Shown: positions 44,285 to 53,750 of the stretch, piece after piece
Position numbering within the stretch: position 1 is the stretch's first letter
Layout: every line of letters starts with the position of its first letter
Assembly (NCBI GenBank): GCA_964389095.1
Contig: CAYMEB010000001.1
Location: forward strand, 1 to 64,000
Reading direction: 5' to 3'
Source of the DNA: JABFRJ01 sp964389095
GTDB taxonomy: Bacteria; Pseudomonadota; Alphaproteobacteria; Rhizobiales; Hyphomicrobiaceae
DNA: 64,000 bases
Notes under the pieces: model-generated
What the model was told of the DNA's origin: nothing
The model's database searches: none
What the model saw: only the letters and a program-made list of their open reading frames with translations
Translations under genes and position numbers: made by a program

Positions 44285-44384
44285 GGATCCGTTGGGAGAC
44301 GTTGCCGGGTAGACGCGTGGTATTGTAGCCGGAACGGACATGGTTTAGCGAGGCCGCTTCGTGGCCTGCGGAAAGAGTAACCTC

Positions 44385-44960
44385 ATGTCGACTGATCTCC
44401 TCGATCTGCTGCTGCGCCGGCGATCCGTGAAGCCCGCCCTGATGGTGGAGCCCGGCCCGGACGAGAGCCAGTTGCGCGCGATCCTGACCGCAGCCGCGCG
44501 GGTTCCGGACCATAAGAAGCTGGCACCGTGGCGGTTTATCGTTTTCTCGGGCGCGGCCCGTGCCAAATTCGGCGACGTGCTGGCCGCGACCTGCGCGGCG
44601 GAGGAGGCATCCCCCCCGTCCGAGGTTCGTCTCGAGACCGAGCGTGGCCGCTTCCTTCATGCGCCGGTCGTGGTCGGGGTCGTCAGCCGGGTCACGCCTG
44701 TCACGGGGGCCCCGGAATGGGAGCAGGTGCTCTCGTGCGGCGCCGCCTGCTTCAATCTCTGCCTGGCTGCGAACGCCCTCGGCTTCGCGACCAACTGGCT
44801 CACCGGCTGGTATTCCTATTCGCCCGGGGTCAGCGCTCATCTGAAGCTTGCGGCCAACGAGCGCATCGCCGGGTTCATCTACATCGGGACCGCAACAGAG
44901 GTGCCCGCCGACCGTGAGCGGCCCGACCTTGCCGCAATCGTAAGCCGCTACGGCGAGTGA
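44385..44960 (+). CDS. Nitroreductase family protein (YdjA-like)
   Basis: A 191-residue FMN-dependent NAD(P)H oxidoreductase. It has the LLLRRRSVKP opening of the family, KKLAPWRF near 47, the flavin segment GAACFNLCLAANALGFATNWLTG (parts) and GFIYIGTA near the C terminus. ATG 44385 is preceded by GGAAAGAG. It is divergent from the VWA gene and 18 bases upstream of the flavin reductase-like gene, so the two likely form an operon. Confidence 0.9.
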   Translation: MSTDLLDLLLRRRSVKPALMVEPGPDESQLRAILTAAARVPDHKKLAPWRFIVFSGAARAKFGDVLAATCAAEEASPPSEVRLETERGRFLHAPVVVGVVSRVTPVTGAPEWEQVLSCGAACFNLCLAANALGFATNWLTGWYSYSPGVSAHLKLAANERIAGFIYIGTATEVPADRERPDLAAIVSRYGE

Positions 44961-44978
44961 GAGAGATCGGATCGCACC

Positions 44979-45644
44979 ATGTTCTACGATGCCATCGAGA
45001 ACCGTCACGGCCTCAAGCACGACCCCTGGAAGTCGCTGATCGTCCCGCGCCCGATCGGCTGGATTTCCACCTGTTCGAAGGATGGTACCGCGAACCTCGC
45101 GCCCTATTCCTTCTTCAACGCCGTGGCGGACAGACCCCACTACGTGGTCATCGGCTCGGCCGGGGTGAAGGATACTGAGCGCAATATCGAGGAGCAGGGA
45201 GATTTCGTCTGCAACCTCGCCACCTACGATCTGCGCGAGCAGATGAACGCGACCTCGGCGGCGGTGCCGTATGGCGTGGACGAGTTCAAGCTCGGCAGCC
45301 TGACTGCGGTGAAGAGCGAAAAGGTGTCCGCGCCCCGCGTCAAGGAAGCTGCCGCCGCGTTCGAGTGCCGGCATCATCAGACGATCGCTTTGCCGGGAGC
45401 CGGCCGTTACCAGGGCAGCTACAATCTCATCATCGGCGTCGTCGTCGGTATCCACATCGACGATCGCTTCATTCGCGACGGTATCGTCGACACGGCCGCC
45501 ATGCGCCCGATCGCGCGGCTGGGCTACATGGATTATGCGGTGGTTACGCCGGAGACCGTCTTCTCGTTGAATCGTCCGGAGGTCGACGAGAGCGGCAAGG
45601 TGGTTTCACTTTCCCCCAAGGCCTGGGACGGCAAGTATCGCTGA
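44979..45644 (+). CDS. Flavin reductase-like FMN-binding split-barrel protein
   Basis: A 221-residue member of the flavin reductase-like (DIM6/NTAB) family. The core is LIVPRPIGWISTCSKDGTANLAPYSFFNAV (parts, residues about 21-50), followed by DTERNIEEQGDFVCNLAT. Such proteins reduce or bind FMN, often for a partner oxygenase. It follows the nitroreductase gene after 18 bases and converges on glnE 18 bases later. Which partner it serves is not evident. Confidence 0.9.
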   Translation: MFYDAIENRHGLKHDPWKSLIVPRPIGWISTCSKDGTANLAPYSFFNAVADRPHYVVIGSAGVKDTERNIEEQGDFVCNLATYDLREQMNATSAAVPYGVDEFKLGSLTAVKSEKVSAPRVKEAAAAFECRHHQTIALPGAGRYQGSYNLIIGVVVGIHIDDRFIRDGIVDTAAMRPIARLGYMDYAVVTPETVFSLNRPEVDESGKVVSLSPKAWDGKYR

Positions 45645-45662
45645 CACGCCGCACGCGCCATC

Positions 45663-48608
45663 TCACGCGACCAGCTGCGAAAACATCGAGGCGATCTCGG
45701 CCTGCGTGGCACGCAGGTCGGCGACGAGGCTTGCGAAATCGGGTGCGTTCCCCGCGCGGGCGAGCAGCAGCTTGAGTCCGTCGGGCGCGCGCTCCGGCTC
45801 GAACGGGCCATCGTAGCACAGACGAAGGATCTGCGTGAGGTTGTGCTGCAGACGGGTCGCCGCGATCAGCCGATCCGCCGTGCCGGCATCGAGAATGCCG
45901 GCCCCGGCGAGCTTCGTGAATGCCCGCTCCGTGTTCTGGTCCAGCACTTCGCCGTGCGCGGCGGCGCTGACGAGCTGGAGATGCTGGGCGATGAACTCCA
46001 TGTCGATGAGGCCGCCGCGCACCTGCTTGATGTCCCAGATGTCCTCGGTTCCCTTTTCGGCGGCGATGCGCTCGCGCATCTCGCGCACATCGGCGGCGAT
46101 CTTCGCGCGGTCACGCTGGCGGACGAGCGTGTCGCGGATCGCGGCTTCGAGCTTCATGCATAGCATGCCCGCGCCGCAGACAACCCGCGCGCGGGTCAGC
46201 GCCATGTGTTCCCAGGTCCATGCGTCCTTGGTCTGGTATTCGACGAAGCTCGAGAACTGCGTCGCGACGGGACCTTTCTGGCCCGAAGGCCGAAGCCTCA
46301 TGTCGACTTCGTAGAGCGAGCCTTCCGACGTCTGCGCGGTGAATGCCGAGATCAGCCGTTGGGTGAGCCGCGCGTAGTACTGGACAGGTGACAGCGGCTT
46401 GGGGCCATCTGACGACTGCGCATCGGCATCGAAGTCGTAGACCAGGATCAGGTCGAGATCCGACGCCGCGGTCATCTCGCGGCCGCCGAGCTTGCCCATC
46501 GCGATCACGGCGGCGGCGCCGCCCGGCACCTTGCCATGGGCTCGCTCCATCTCCGCAGTCACGCGCGCGAACATGGCTGAGATGATGATATCTGCGAGGG
46601 CGGCATAGGCCCCGCCGGCGCGTTCGGCGCTGATCGTGCCCGTGAGCACGCGCACGCCGATCAGGAAGGCTTGCTCGTGGGCCACGACGCGTGCGCGGTC
46701 GAGCGCGCTCTGGAAATCCTCCGCCTGGGCCAATTCCGCGTCGACGATGCCTTGCAGTTCTGACGGGCTCGCCAGTGTCCCGAAAAAGCCAGGGTCCAGG
46801 ACGGCATCGAGAACGCGGCGCTGGCGCCCGAGCACGCGGGCGAGCCTCGGTGCCGTTCCCATGATGGCCGCGACCAAATCGAGCAGGCCAGGGTGCTGTT
46901 TCAGCAGCGAGAACAGTTGAACGCCCGAGGGAAGAGCGGAGAGGAAGCGGTCGAAGCCCATGAAGGCCTGGTCGGGATCGCTGGTCTTGGCCAATGCGGT
47001 AATCAGCAGCGGTTGAACCTCGGTGAGCAGTTCCCGCGCGCGGGGCGTGCGGATCGCTGCATAGCGGCCGTGGTGCCAACCGCGCACGATGGCGATGACC
47101 TTGGAGGGTTCCGCAAACCCCATGTGAGCCAGCGCCTCGAGCGTCGCGGGATCGTCGGCCTCGCCGGCGAACACCATGTTCGCCCCGTCGCTGGTCAGGG
47201 CGGGGCTGGTTTCGAACAGCCGCGCATAGTGCCGCTGAACCGTCTGCAGCGTCAGCGTGAGCGCTCCCGCGAAATCCTCGAACGTCTCATAGCCGCAGAA
47301 GCGAGACAGTCGAAGCAGCGCTGCAGGCTCGTCCGGGAGCGTCTGCGTCTGCTCGTCGGCGATCATCTGCAGGCGGTGCTCGACGATCCGCAGGACCCGA
47401 TAGGCAGCCGACAGCTCCGAGGCGACTTCAGGAGCGATCCATTGGCGTTTCGCCAGGCGCTGCAGTGCCGTCAGCGTGTCGGCCACGCGCAGGTCGGTCT
47501 GCCGCCCGCCGGCGATGAGTTGCTGTGTCTGGGCGAAGAACTCGATTTCGCGAATGCCGCCGCGGCCGAGCTTGATGTTGTGTCCGGCCACGGCGATGGC
47601 GCCGAAGCCCTTGGCGGCATGGATCTGCCGCTTCATGGCATGGATATCGGCGATCGCGGCGAAGTCGAGGTACTTGCGCCAGATGAATGGCGCCAGATCC
47701 GAGACCAGAGCCGCGCCGGCCTCGAAGTCGCCTGCGATCGGACGCGCCTTGATCAGGGCCGCTCGCTCCCAGTTCTGGCCGAAGCTTTCGTAGTACTGAA
47801 GCGCGGCATCGGCGGAGATTGCGATCGGCGTCGCGCCGGGATCGGGTCGCAGTCTGAGGTCCGTGCGGAAGACGTAGCCGTCTTCTGTGCGCTCCTGCAT
47901 CAGGCGCACGAGTTCGCGGGTCAGCCGCACGAAAAACGTCTGGGGTTCGTGGCGATCGGAGAGCCGGACGCGGGCCATTTCGTAGAAGACGATCAGATCG
48001 ATGTCGGAAGAGTAGTTGAGTTCGAAGGCGCCGTGCTTGCCCATGGCGAGAACGACATAGCCGGAGCGGGTCTCCGGGTCCGGCTGGTCGTCGAGCCAGT
48101 CGCCCCTGCGGACGGCCTCGCGAAACAGGTAGCGCACGGCCGCAGCGGCGGTGGCGTCCGCCGTTTCTGCAAGTACCTTGGTCACGTGCATGACCTGCCA
48201 GACGCCGCCGAGATCGCAAAGGGCTGCGAGCAAAGCGATATCGGCCTTGTGATGACGCAGCGCGCGCGCGATCTGGGCCGACGTCTGCGCCGCATCGCAG
48301 GCATCGCGCATACGTGCCGTCAGCGCGGCGACGTGCGCATCGGGCGCGGCGGCCAGCATCTCGATCAAGGCTTGCGGACGGCGGCGGATCAGGGCCGACA
48401 GATAGGGCGACGCGCCCTGAACCCCGTCGAGCAGCGCGCGAACGCGCGTAGATGCAAGTATGCGTTCGGCGGTCTCCCGGTGTGGATCGGGCAGGTTCTC
48501 GACGTTTGCGGCGAGATCCTCGCGTTCGCGCTGCACCTGCTCGCGATCGTAAACGAGCGGGGCGCTCACGATGCGATCGGCCAGGGAAGACCCGGGTTTG
48601 TCGCTCAT
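45663..48608 (-). CDS. glnE: Bifunctional glutamine synthetase adenylyltransferase/deadenylase
   Basis: A 981-residue enzyme controlling glutamine synthetase by adding and removing AMP under PII control. Two nucleotidyltransferase domains are visible: an N-terminal one with ELNYSSDIDLIVFYE near 196-210 and a C-terminal one with MTAASDLDLILVYD near 714-727, each followed by an all-alpha GlnE-type domain (YTKDAWTWEHMALTRARV; DMEFIAQHLQL). Length fits the family (about 950-1000). It is the last gene in the protease-regulator-kinase-glnE unit; its ATG overlaps the kinase stop. It links functionally to NtrBC at 59817-62488. Confidence 0.96.
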   Translation of the reverse strand: MSDKPGSSLADRIVSAPLVYDREQVQREREDLAANVENLPDPHRETAERILASTRVRALLDGVQGASPYLSALIRRRPQALIEMLAAAPDAHVAALTARMRDACDAAQTSAQIARALRHHKADIALLAALCDLGGVWQVMHVTKVLAETADATAAAAVRYLFREAVRRGDWLDDQPDPETRSGYVVLAMGKHGAFELNYSSDIDLIVFYEMARVRLSDRHEPQTFFVRLTRELVRLMQERTEDGYVFRTDLRLRPDPGATPIAISADAALQYYESFGQNWERAALIKARPIAGDFEAGAALVSDLAPFIWRKYLDFAAIADIHAMKRQIHAAKGFGAIAVAGHNIKLGRGGIREIEFFAQTQQLIAGGRQTDLRVADTLTALQRLAKRQWIAPEVASELSAAYRVLRIVEHRLQMIADEQTQTLPDEPAALLRLSRFCGYETFEDFAGALTLTLQTVQRHYARLFETSPALTSDGANMVFAGEADDPATLEALAHMGFAEPSKVIAIVRGWHHGRYAAIRTPRARELLTEVQPLLITALAKTSDPDQAFMGFDRFLSALPSGVQLFSLLKQHPGLLDLVAAIMGTAPRLARVLGRQRRVLDAVLDPGFFGTLASPSELQGIVDAELAQAEDFQSALDRARVVAHEQAFLIGVRVLTGTISAERAGGAYAALADIIISAMFARVTAEMERAHGKVPGGAAAVIAMGKLGGREMTAASDLDLILVYDFDADAQSSDGPKPLSPVQYYARLTQRLISAFTAQTSEGSLYEVDMRLRPSGQKGPVATQFSSFVEYQTKDAWTWEHMALTRARVVCGAGMLCMKLEAAIRDTLVRQRDRAKIAADVREMRERIAAEKGTEDIWDIKQVRGGLIDMEFIAQHLQLVSAAAHGEVLDQNTERAFTKLAGAGILDAGTADRLIAATRLQHNLTQILRLCYDGPFEPERAPDGLKLLLARAGNAPDFASLVADLRATQAEIASMFSQLVA

Positions 48609-49996
48609 GTCGCGATCGTGCCTTCTGTCGCGGGGGGCATGGCGAGGATCACCATAAGCCCGGGCTCGTTGGACGCGAGTCTGATCGTGCCTCCGTGAAG
48701 TCTCATGACGGCGGCGACGAGGGAAAGCCCCAGGCCGGTTCCGGGCTGTGTCCGGCTCTTGTCCAGGCGTACGAAGCGCTCGAGCGCGCGGTCACGATCC
48801 TGTGGTGCGATTCCCGGTCCGCGATCGCCGATACGGATCTCCACGCGATCGCTCGACCGCGCGAGCGTGACCCTCACGGCGCCGATGGGGCCTGCCTCGG
48901 TGCTGTCGCGTGCGGAATACTTGATCGCGTTGTCGAGAAGATTGAAAACCGCCTGGCCCAGCAGTTCACGGTTCGCACGGACCATGCAGCCCTCGGCGAT
49001 GTCGGCTTCGATCGAGAGGCCCGCTTCCTCCGCCACCGGCTGATACAGCTCTATGGCGTCGTGCAGGATGGTGGCCGGATCGACGGACTGCAACGTCTCT
49101 GAGACGGCGCCTGATTCAACCCGCGCGATCAGCAGCAATGCATTGAATGTCTTGATCAGCGCGTCCGCTTCCTCGAGCGTCTTCTCCAGGCTTTCGCGGC
49201 GCTCCTGCGTGCTCGCGCTCTCGCGCAAAGCCGCCTCGGCGCGATTGCGCAAACGCGTCAGAGGTGTGCGCAGGTCGTGGGCGATGTTGTCGGCCATTTC
49301 GGTCAGCGAGCGCAGCAACTGCTCAATGCGCGCAAGCATCGCATTGAGGCTTTCCGCCAGGCGGTCGAGCTCGTCGCCGGTCCCGCTGGTGGTGATGCGC
49401 TCGGAGAGCTTGCCGGCCATGATTCTCCGGCTGGTCGCGGCCATGGCATCCAGCCGGGTAACGTACCAGCGGCGCGCGATCATTCCTCCTGCGATGGCGA
49501 GGAGGGCCATGGCGGCGGTCCCGGCGAGGGCCGTGGCGCGAATGGTTTCGGCGAGGCGCCGTTGGTCGTCGATGTCGCGGGCGACCATAAGCTGGGCGCC
49601 GTCGATGATCGTGATCGTGACGCCGAGCCCGAGGATGTCGCGCCCGCCGGGTGATGTCCGGTAGCGGAACAGGCCCGACGTCTGCCCCGAAGGAATGGGC
49701 CAGCTCTCGAGATTTCCGGCCAACGAGCGTCCCTGACCGTCGCGCAGGCCATAGATTCCGAAGGTGTCCCGTCTGCTGCGCTCTGCAACCGCCGCCGCGA
49801 GGAGGCCGAGTCCGCCGGCGTCGAACACCCGGCGCAGCTCCACCAGTTCGTCCTCGAGCGAGGCGATCGTACGCGCCGTCAGTACGCGGTTCGCCTGCCA
49901 GCCGATCACGAACGAGATCGCGAGCGCCGCCAGGGCGAAGACGGCGCTCGCCGACAGGACAAGTCGCAGCGGCAGGGAGCGGAGGGCCTCAGGCAC
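48605..49996 (-). CDS. Sensor histidine kinase of two-component system
   Basis: A 463-residue inner-membrane kinase. TM1 is about residues 12-32, a periplasmic sensor domain of about 120 residues follows, TM2 about 152-172 (ALAGTAAMALLAIAGGMI), then a HAMP linker, the HisKA phospho-acceptor NIAHDLRTPLTRLR, the N box NLLDNAIKYS, and ATP-lid motifs GDRGPGI and GTGLGLSLV. The GTG start at 49996 lies 8 bases inside the response-regulator gene, so they are coupled. The context with a Do protease resembles the FeuPQ arrangement of rhizobia, which is an inference. Confidence 0.93.
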   Translation of the reverse strand: MPEALRSLPLRLVLSASAVFALAALAISFVIGWQANRVLTARTIASLEDELVELRRVFDAGGLGLLAAAVAERSRRDTFGIYGLRDGQGRSLAGNLESWPIPSGQTSGLFRYRTSPGGRDILGLGVTITIIDGAQLMVARDIDDQRRLAETIRATALAGTAAMALLAIAGGMIARRWYVTRLDAMAATSRRIMAGKLSERITTSGTGDELDRLAESLNAMLARIEQLLRSLTEMADNIAHDLRTPLTRLRNRAEAALRESASTQERRESLEKTLEEADALIKTFNALLLIARVESGAVSETLQSVDPATILHDAIELYQPVAEEAGLSIEADIAEGCMVRANRELLGQAVFNLLDNAIKYSARDSTEAGPIGAVRVTLARSSDRVEIRIGDRGPGIAPQDRDRALERFVRLDKSRTQPGTGLGLSLVAAVMRLHGGTIRLASNEPGLMVILAMPPATEGTIAT

Positions 49997-50669
49997 CGGC
50001 GGCTCGGATCATGTAGCCGGCGCCGCGCACCGTCTGGAGCATCGGCTCGCCGAAGCTCTTGTCGATCTTCGCACGCAGGCGCGAGATATGAACGTCGATG
50101 ACGTTGGTCTGCGGGTCGAAATGGTAGTCCCAGACGTTCTCGAGCAACATGGTGCGGGTGACCACCTGCCCGGCATTGCGCATCAGATACTCGAGCAGCC
50201 GGAACTCGCGCGGTTGCAGTGCGATCGCTTCGCCGCCGCGTGTCACCTTGTGCGAAAGGCGATCCAGGACCAGATCGCCGACCACATAGCGGGTGGCTTG
50301 CTCCTCCGGCGCGAGGCGGCGGGTGAGCGCTTCGATGCGGGCCAGAAGCTCGCTGTAGGCGTAGGGTTTGACGAGGTAGTCATCGCCTCCGGCCTTGAGA
50401 CCCTTGACCCGGTCGTCGACGGCGCCGAGCGCAGACAGGATCATGACGGGCGTGCGGTTCCCCGAGGCGCGCAGGGACTCGATCACCGTCAGGCCGTCGA
50501 GCCGCGGCAGCATGCGGTCAACGACGAGGACGTCATAGGTGCCGTCGCGAGCCATCGCCAATCCGCTCTCGCCGTCGTGGGCCGCATCCGCGACATGGCC
50601 GCTCTCGCGCAGGGAGCGCTGCAGGAAATTTGCAGTATCTGCGTCGTCCTCGATCACAAGGATGCGCAT
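49989..50669 (-). CDS. OmpR/PhoB-family response regulator
   Basis: A 226-residue regulator: receiver domain about 1-115 with VIEDDAD, phospho-acceptor Asp in VVDRMLPRLDG near 51 and LVKPY; winged-helix DNA-binding domain about 125-222 with LVLDRLSHKV, LQPREFRLLEYLM and a recognition segment VIDVHISRLRAKI. It partners the overlapping histidine kinase gene. It is 81 bases downstream of the Do protease gene, likely in the same transcript. Confidence 0.95.
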   Translation of the reverse strand: MRILVIEDDADTANFLQRSLRESGHVADAAHDGESGLAMARDGTYDVLVVDRMLPRLDGLTVIESLRASGNRTPVMILSALGAVDDRVKGLKAGGDDYLVKPYAYSELLARIEALTRRLAPEEQATRYVVGDLVLDRLSHKVTRGGEAIALQPREFRLLEYLMRNAGQVVTRTMLLENVWDYHFDPQTNVIDVHISRLRAKIDKSFGEPMLQTVRGAGYMIRAAGA

Positions 50670-50750
50670 GGCACCGATCCGTTCGGCTGCGAAGGGGACC
50701 GGCGGTATTCCGCCGGTCCCCGACCATTGACAGTGCTGCGAGGCGAGCGC

Positions 50751-52331
50751 TCAGCCTCTCTTGAGCTGGACCGCGACGAAGCGCGAGACTTCGCCCGTCT
50801 TGACGCGCAGCAGAACCGCGCGCCGTCCGAGTTTCTGCGCTTCCTCCACGCCCTTGGTCAGGTCGGCGGCGGAGGCGACCGGCTGGCTCGACACCTCGAG
50901 GATGACGTCGCCGGCGCGGATGCCCTTCGCGGCGGCATCCGAACCCGTCTCGACCTCGGTGACGACGAGGCCTTCGCGTACGCCCTTGGCCTGCGCGGAG
51001 CCGGGATTCGCCAGAGACACGCCGAGCTGCGACAGCGTCACTGCCGGTGCGGCCTTGGGGGCTTCGGCCTTGGCCGGGGTCGGCTGCGGTCCGCTCGCAT
51101 CCTTGAAGTCGCCGAGCTTGACGGAGATCGCTTCTTCCCGGCCCGAACGCAGCACCCGCACCTCGACGGTTGCGTTGGGCTGAAGTCCGGCGATCTTGCG
51201 CGCGAGTTCACGGCTGTCGGCGATCTTCTCGCCGTTGACCGTGAGGATCGCGTCGCCGTTCTTGATGCCGGCTGCCGCGGCCGGTCCACCCGATGTCACC
51301 TCGTTGACGAGCGCGCCCTTTGCGTCGGGAAGGCCGAGGCTCGCGGCGGTGTCCTCGTCGATGTTCTGGATCTTCACGCCGAGCCAGCCGCGGCTGACGG
51401 ATCCTTGCGAGCGCAGCTGCTGGACGACTTCGGTCACTGTCCGCGACGGAACCGCGAATGCGATGCCGACATTTCCGCCGGAGGGCGAGTAGATGGCGGT
51501 GTTAACGCCCACGACCTCACCATCGAGATTGAAGGTCGGGCCGCCGGAGTTGCCACGATTGACGGCCGCGTCGATCTGCAGAAAATCATAAGGACCCGAG
51601 TTCACATCGCGGGCCAGAGCAGACACGATGCCCGCCGTGACCGTGCCGCCGAATCCGAACGGATTGCCGACCGCCAGGACCCAATCGCCCACGCGCGGTT
51701 CCTTCGGCGCGAACTTGACGGCCTGAAACTTGCGGTCCGATTTGAGCTTCAGCAGCGCGATGTCGGTGCGGCCGTCGGTGCCGACCAGCTCGGCTTCGAA
51801 TTTTTCCCGGTTGTCGAACGTGACCTGGATCTTGGTTGCGCCGTCGATCACGTGATTGTTCGTGACCACGAAGCCGTCCTCCGAGATCACGAAGCCGGAG
51901 CCCTGCGACATCGAGGGCTGGTTGGGTGTGCCCGGCGCGCCGCGCGGCAGGTTCTTGAAGAACTCGTTGAGCGGGTGATCGTCCGGCAGACCAGGTATCC
52001 CGCCGAAGTTCTCCGGACGGCGCGGCTGCTGCTGCCCGCCGCGGGGGGGCTGTTGCTGCTGTTGCTGGGGCGCCTGGGCGACGGCGCGGCCGCCGGCGGT
52101 GACCTGGATGCTGACCACGGCTGGCTTGACGCGGTCCACGATGTCGGCGAACGACAGCGGCGCGCGACCGCCCTGGCCCGGAGTGAACTGGGCCTGGACG
52201 AGCGTTCCGCCCTGTGGCTTGAGCTGCTGGGCATTCGCGGAAAGAGCGATGCCGAGGCCGAGCGCACCTATAACGGCCGCGATCGCGATCCGGCGGGGCG
52301 TGCTCCGGGAATGGCGAGCAGGAGTGAGCAT
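50751..52331 (-). CDS. Periplasmic Do-type serine protease (DegP/DegQ family)
   Basis: A 526-residue periplasmic protease and chaperone. Signal peptide about 1-34. The protease domain has the catalytic triad His160 in TNNHVIDG, Asp190 in GRTDIALLKL and Ser262 in RGNSGGP. A Gln/Pro-rich loop at about 87-107 (QQQQQQPPRGGQQQP) is a LA-loop-like insertion. Two PDZ domains follow (about 295-395 and 430-520) with GWLGVKIQ and RAGDVILEV. ATG 52331 has a GAGAGG site. Mucous-type MucD/DegP assignment cannot be separated from sequence. It heads the leftward stress-sensing operon. Confidence 0.95.
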   Translation of the reverse strand: MLTPARHSRSTPRRIAIAAVIGALGLGIALSANAQQLKPQGGTLVQAQFTPGQGGRAPLSFADIVDRVKPAVVSIQVTAGGRAVAQAPQQQQQQPPRGGQQQPRRPENFGGIPGLPDDHPLNEFFKNLPRGAPGTPNQPSMSQGSGFVISEDGFVVTNNHVIDGATKIQVTFDNREKFEAELVGTDGRTDIALLKLKSDRKFQAVKFAPKEPRVGDWVLAVGNPFGFGGTVTAGIVSALARDVNSGPYDFLQIDAAVNRGNSGGPTFNLDGEVVGVNTAIYSPSGGNVGIAFAVPSRTVTEVVQQLRSQGSVSRGWLGVKIQNIDEDTAASLGLPDAKGALVNEVTSGGPAAAAGIKNGDAILTVNGEKIADSRELARKIAGLQPNATVEVRVLRSGREEAISVKLGDFKDASGPQPTPAKAEAPKAAPAVTLSQLGVSLANPGSAQAKGVREGLVVTEVETGSDAAAKGIRAGDVILEVSSQPVASAADLTKGVEEAQKLGRRAVLLRVKTGEVSRFVAVQLKRG

Positions 52332-52453
52332 ACGTGCACCTCTCAGGTTGGGCGTCTGTATCGTGGTTCCCGGACGTTCCAAGCCCGGACGCCGGGACCT
52401 CTCCCTGGCTCAATAGGCGAAAGCGCCTTACGGCACCATTTCGGCCGGGTTAA

Positions 52454-53632
52454 ATGTTGGTAATGATCGCCACACGAACCCCGCATGCGCCGAACGGCCT
52501 TTCCCGACCAGCGCCAACTCCGGCTGCGGCCCTGGCCATCGGATGCGCCATTGCGCTGAACGTCGCGTTCTGCAGTGGATCGGCGCTGGCCGGTCCGCCC
52601 GCCGCCTCGGCCTCGGCCCTGCCGGCTCCTCCGGTACAGCGCGTCGCAGTCTTCGGTACCGACGACCGTGTGCCGCCGCCGGCCGCCTTCGACGGCGCCG
52701 TGCAGGGGATTGGACTGCTCTTCGATCCCCGGTCGCGCTCGGTGTGTACGGCGTTTTGCGTCGCCGACGCCGTCGTAGCGACCGCCGCGCACTGTCTCTA
52801 CCGGCCGTCCGCAAAGACCGTTCCGCGGCCGTCGGACTTCTGGTTCGGGCGGAGTTTCGATCGGACGCGTGACCTCAGTCGGATCGAGGGCTATGCGAAC
52901 GCCAGCGCGCCCGCCAGCATCGTGGCCGGGACCGAACGCGTGAGCACCGAACCGCCGATTACGGCGACCGGAGACTGGGCGCTGGTGCGGCTGGCGAAGC
53001 CGGTCTGCAAGGGGCGCAACCTCCTGCTCATGGAAACAACGCGGGAGGACGTCGCGAAAGCCGCCGCGGAGGGGCGCTTCTTCCAGCTGTCCTATCACCG
53101 GGATTTCCAGCAGTGGCGCGTCGCCTATTCAGGGCGCTGCGCACTCGTGGTTCCGACGGCGGACGAGGCCGACGGTTTCTTCTCCGAATTCGCCCGTCCC
53201 GAGCAACTGCTGCTGCATCAGTGTGACACTGGTGGTGCCTCTTCCGGCTCCCCTCTCCTCGTCGACGTAGGGGGCTCCTATCGGGTCGTCGGCATCAATA
53301 TCGGAACGTACGTGCAGTCCCGATCGCTCCTTCAAAACGGCGAAGTCGTTCGCCGGCTCGAACCCGAAACCGTGGCCAATACCGGAATTCTCGTGTCGGC
53401 CTTCGCGGGCAGGGTCGGTCCCCTGGCCGCGGCCGGCCTGGCTTCCTCGAGGCAGGATCTGCGCCGGCTGCAGGCCCGTCTGGCGGCGAGGGGACACTAC
53501 GCGGGCCCGGTCGACGGCGTGTTCCGGGAGAGCCTGCGGGCGGCAATCGAGCGTTACGAGGCTGCCGAGGGCCTTCCCGTGACCGGAATTGCGGGCAAGG
53601 AACTGCTCCGCCGGATGCCCGCCACCCGGTGA
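52454..53632 (+). CDS. Trypsin-like serine protease fused to a peptidoglycan-binding domain
   Basis: A 392-residue exported protein. A signal segment covers about 24-46 (AAALAIGCAIALNVAFCSGSALA). The protease-like domain (about 65-315) has His in VATAAHCLY and Asp in TGDWALVRL, and the Ser region reads CDTGGASSGSPLLVD instead of the usual GDSGGP; the Ser before Gly-Ser-Pro can be the nucleophile, as in some bacterial V8/GluI-type relatives. The C-terminal 60 residues are a PG_binding_1 domain (RLQARLAARGHYAGPVDGVF). It is divergent from the Do protease and first in a rightward series with the EF-hand and sigma genes. Confidence 0.84.
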   Translation: MLVMIATRTPHAPNGLSRPAPTPAAALAIGCAIALNVAFCSGSALAGPPAASASALPAPPVQRVAVFGTDDRVPPPAAFDGAVQGIGLLFDPRSRSVCTAFCVADAVVATAAHCLYRPSAKTVPRPSDFWFGRSFDRTRDLSRIEGYANASAPASIVAGTERVSTEPPITATGDWALVRLAKPVCKGRNLLLMETTREDVAKAAAEGRFFQLSYHRDFQQWRVAYSGRCALVVPTADEADGFFSEFARPEQLLLHQCDTGGASSGSPLLVDVGGSYRVVGINIGTYVQSRSLLQNGEVVRRLEPETVANTGILVSAFAGRVGPLAAAGLASSRQDLRRLQARLAARGHYAGPVDGVFRESLRAAIERYEAAEGLPVTGIAGKELLRRMPATR

Positions 53633-53750
53633 GGTCCCCGACGTGTTCCCGGACCCGGCCACTGCGGCGCGACGGAAATCATGCCGCCCCTGCGTTCAGG
53701 TGTCGAAGCGCCGCCAATCCCCCAGAGCCGGCGCAGCTTGGAGAGACATC

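Noticed and set aside
49764..52463. A plus-strand frame of 899 codons over the kinase, regulator and Do protease
   Set aside because: The minus strand carries complete catalytic motifs of three known families; the plus-strand frame has no recognisable domain or signal.
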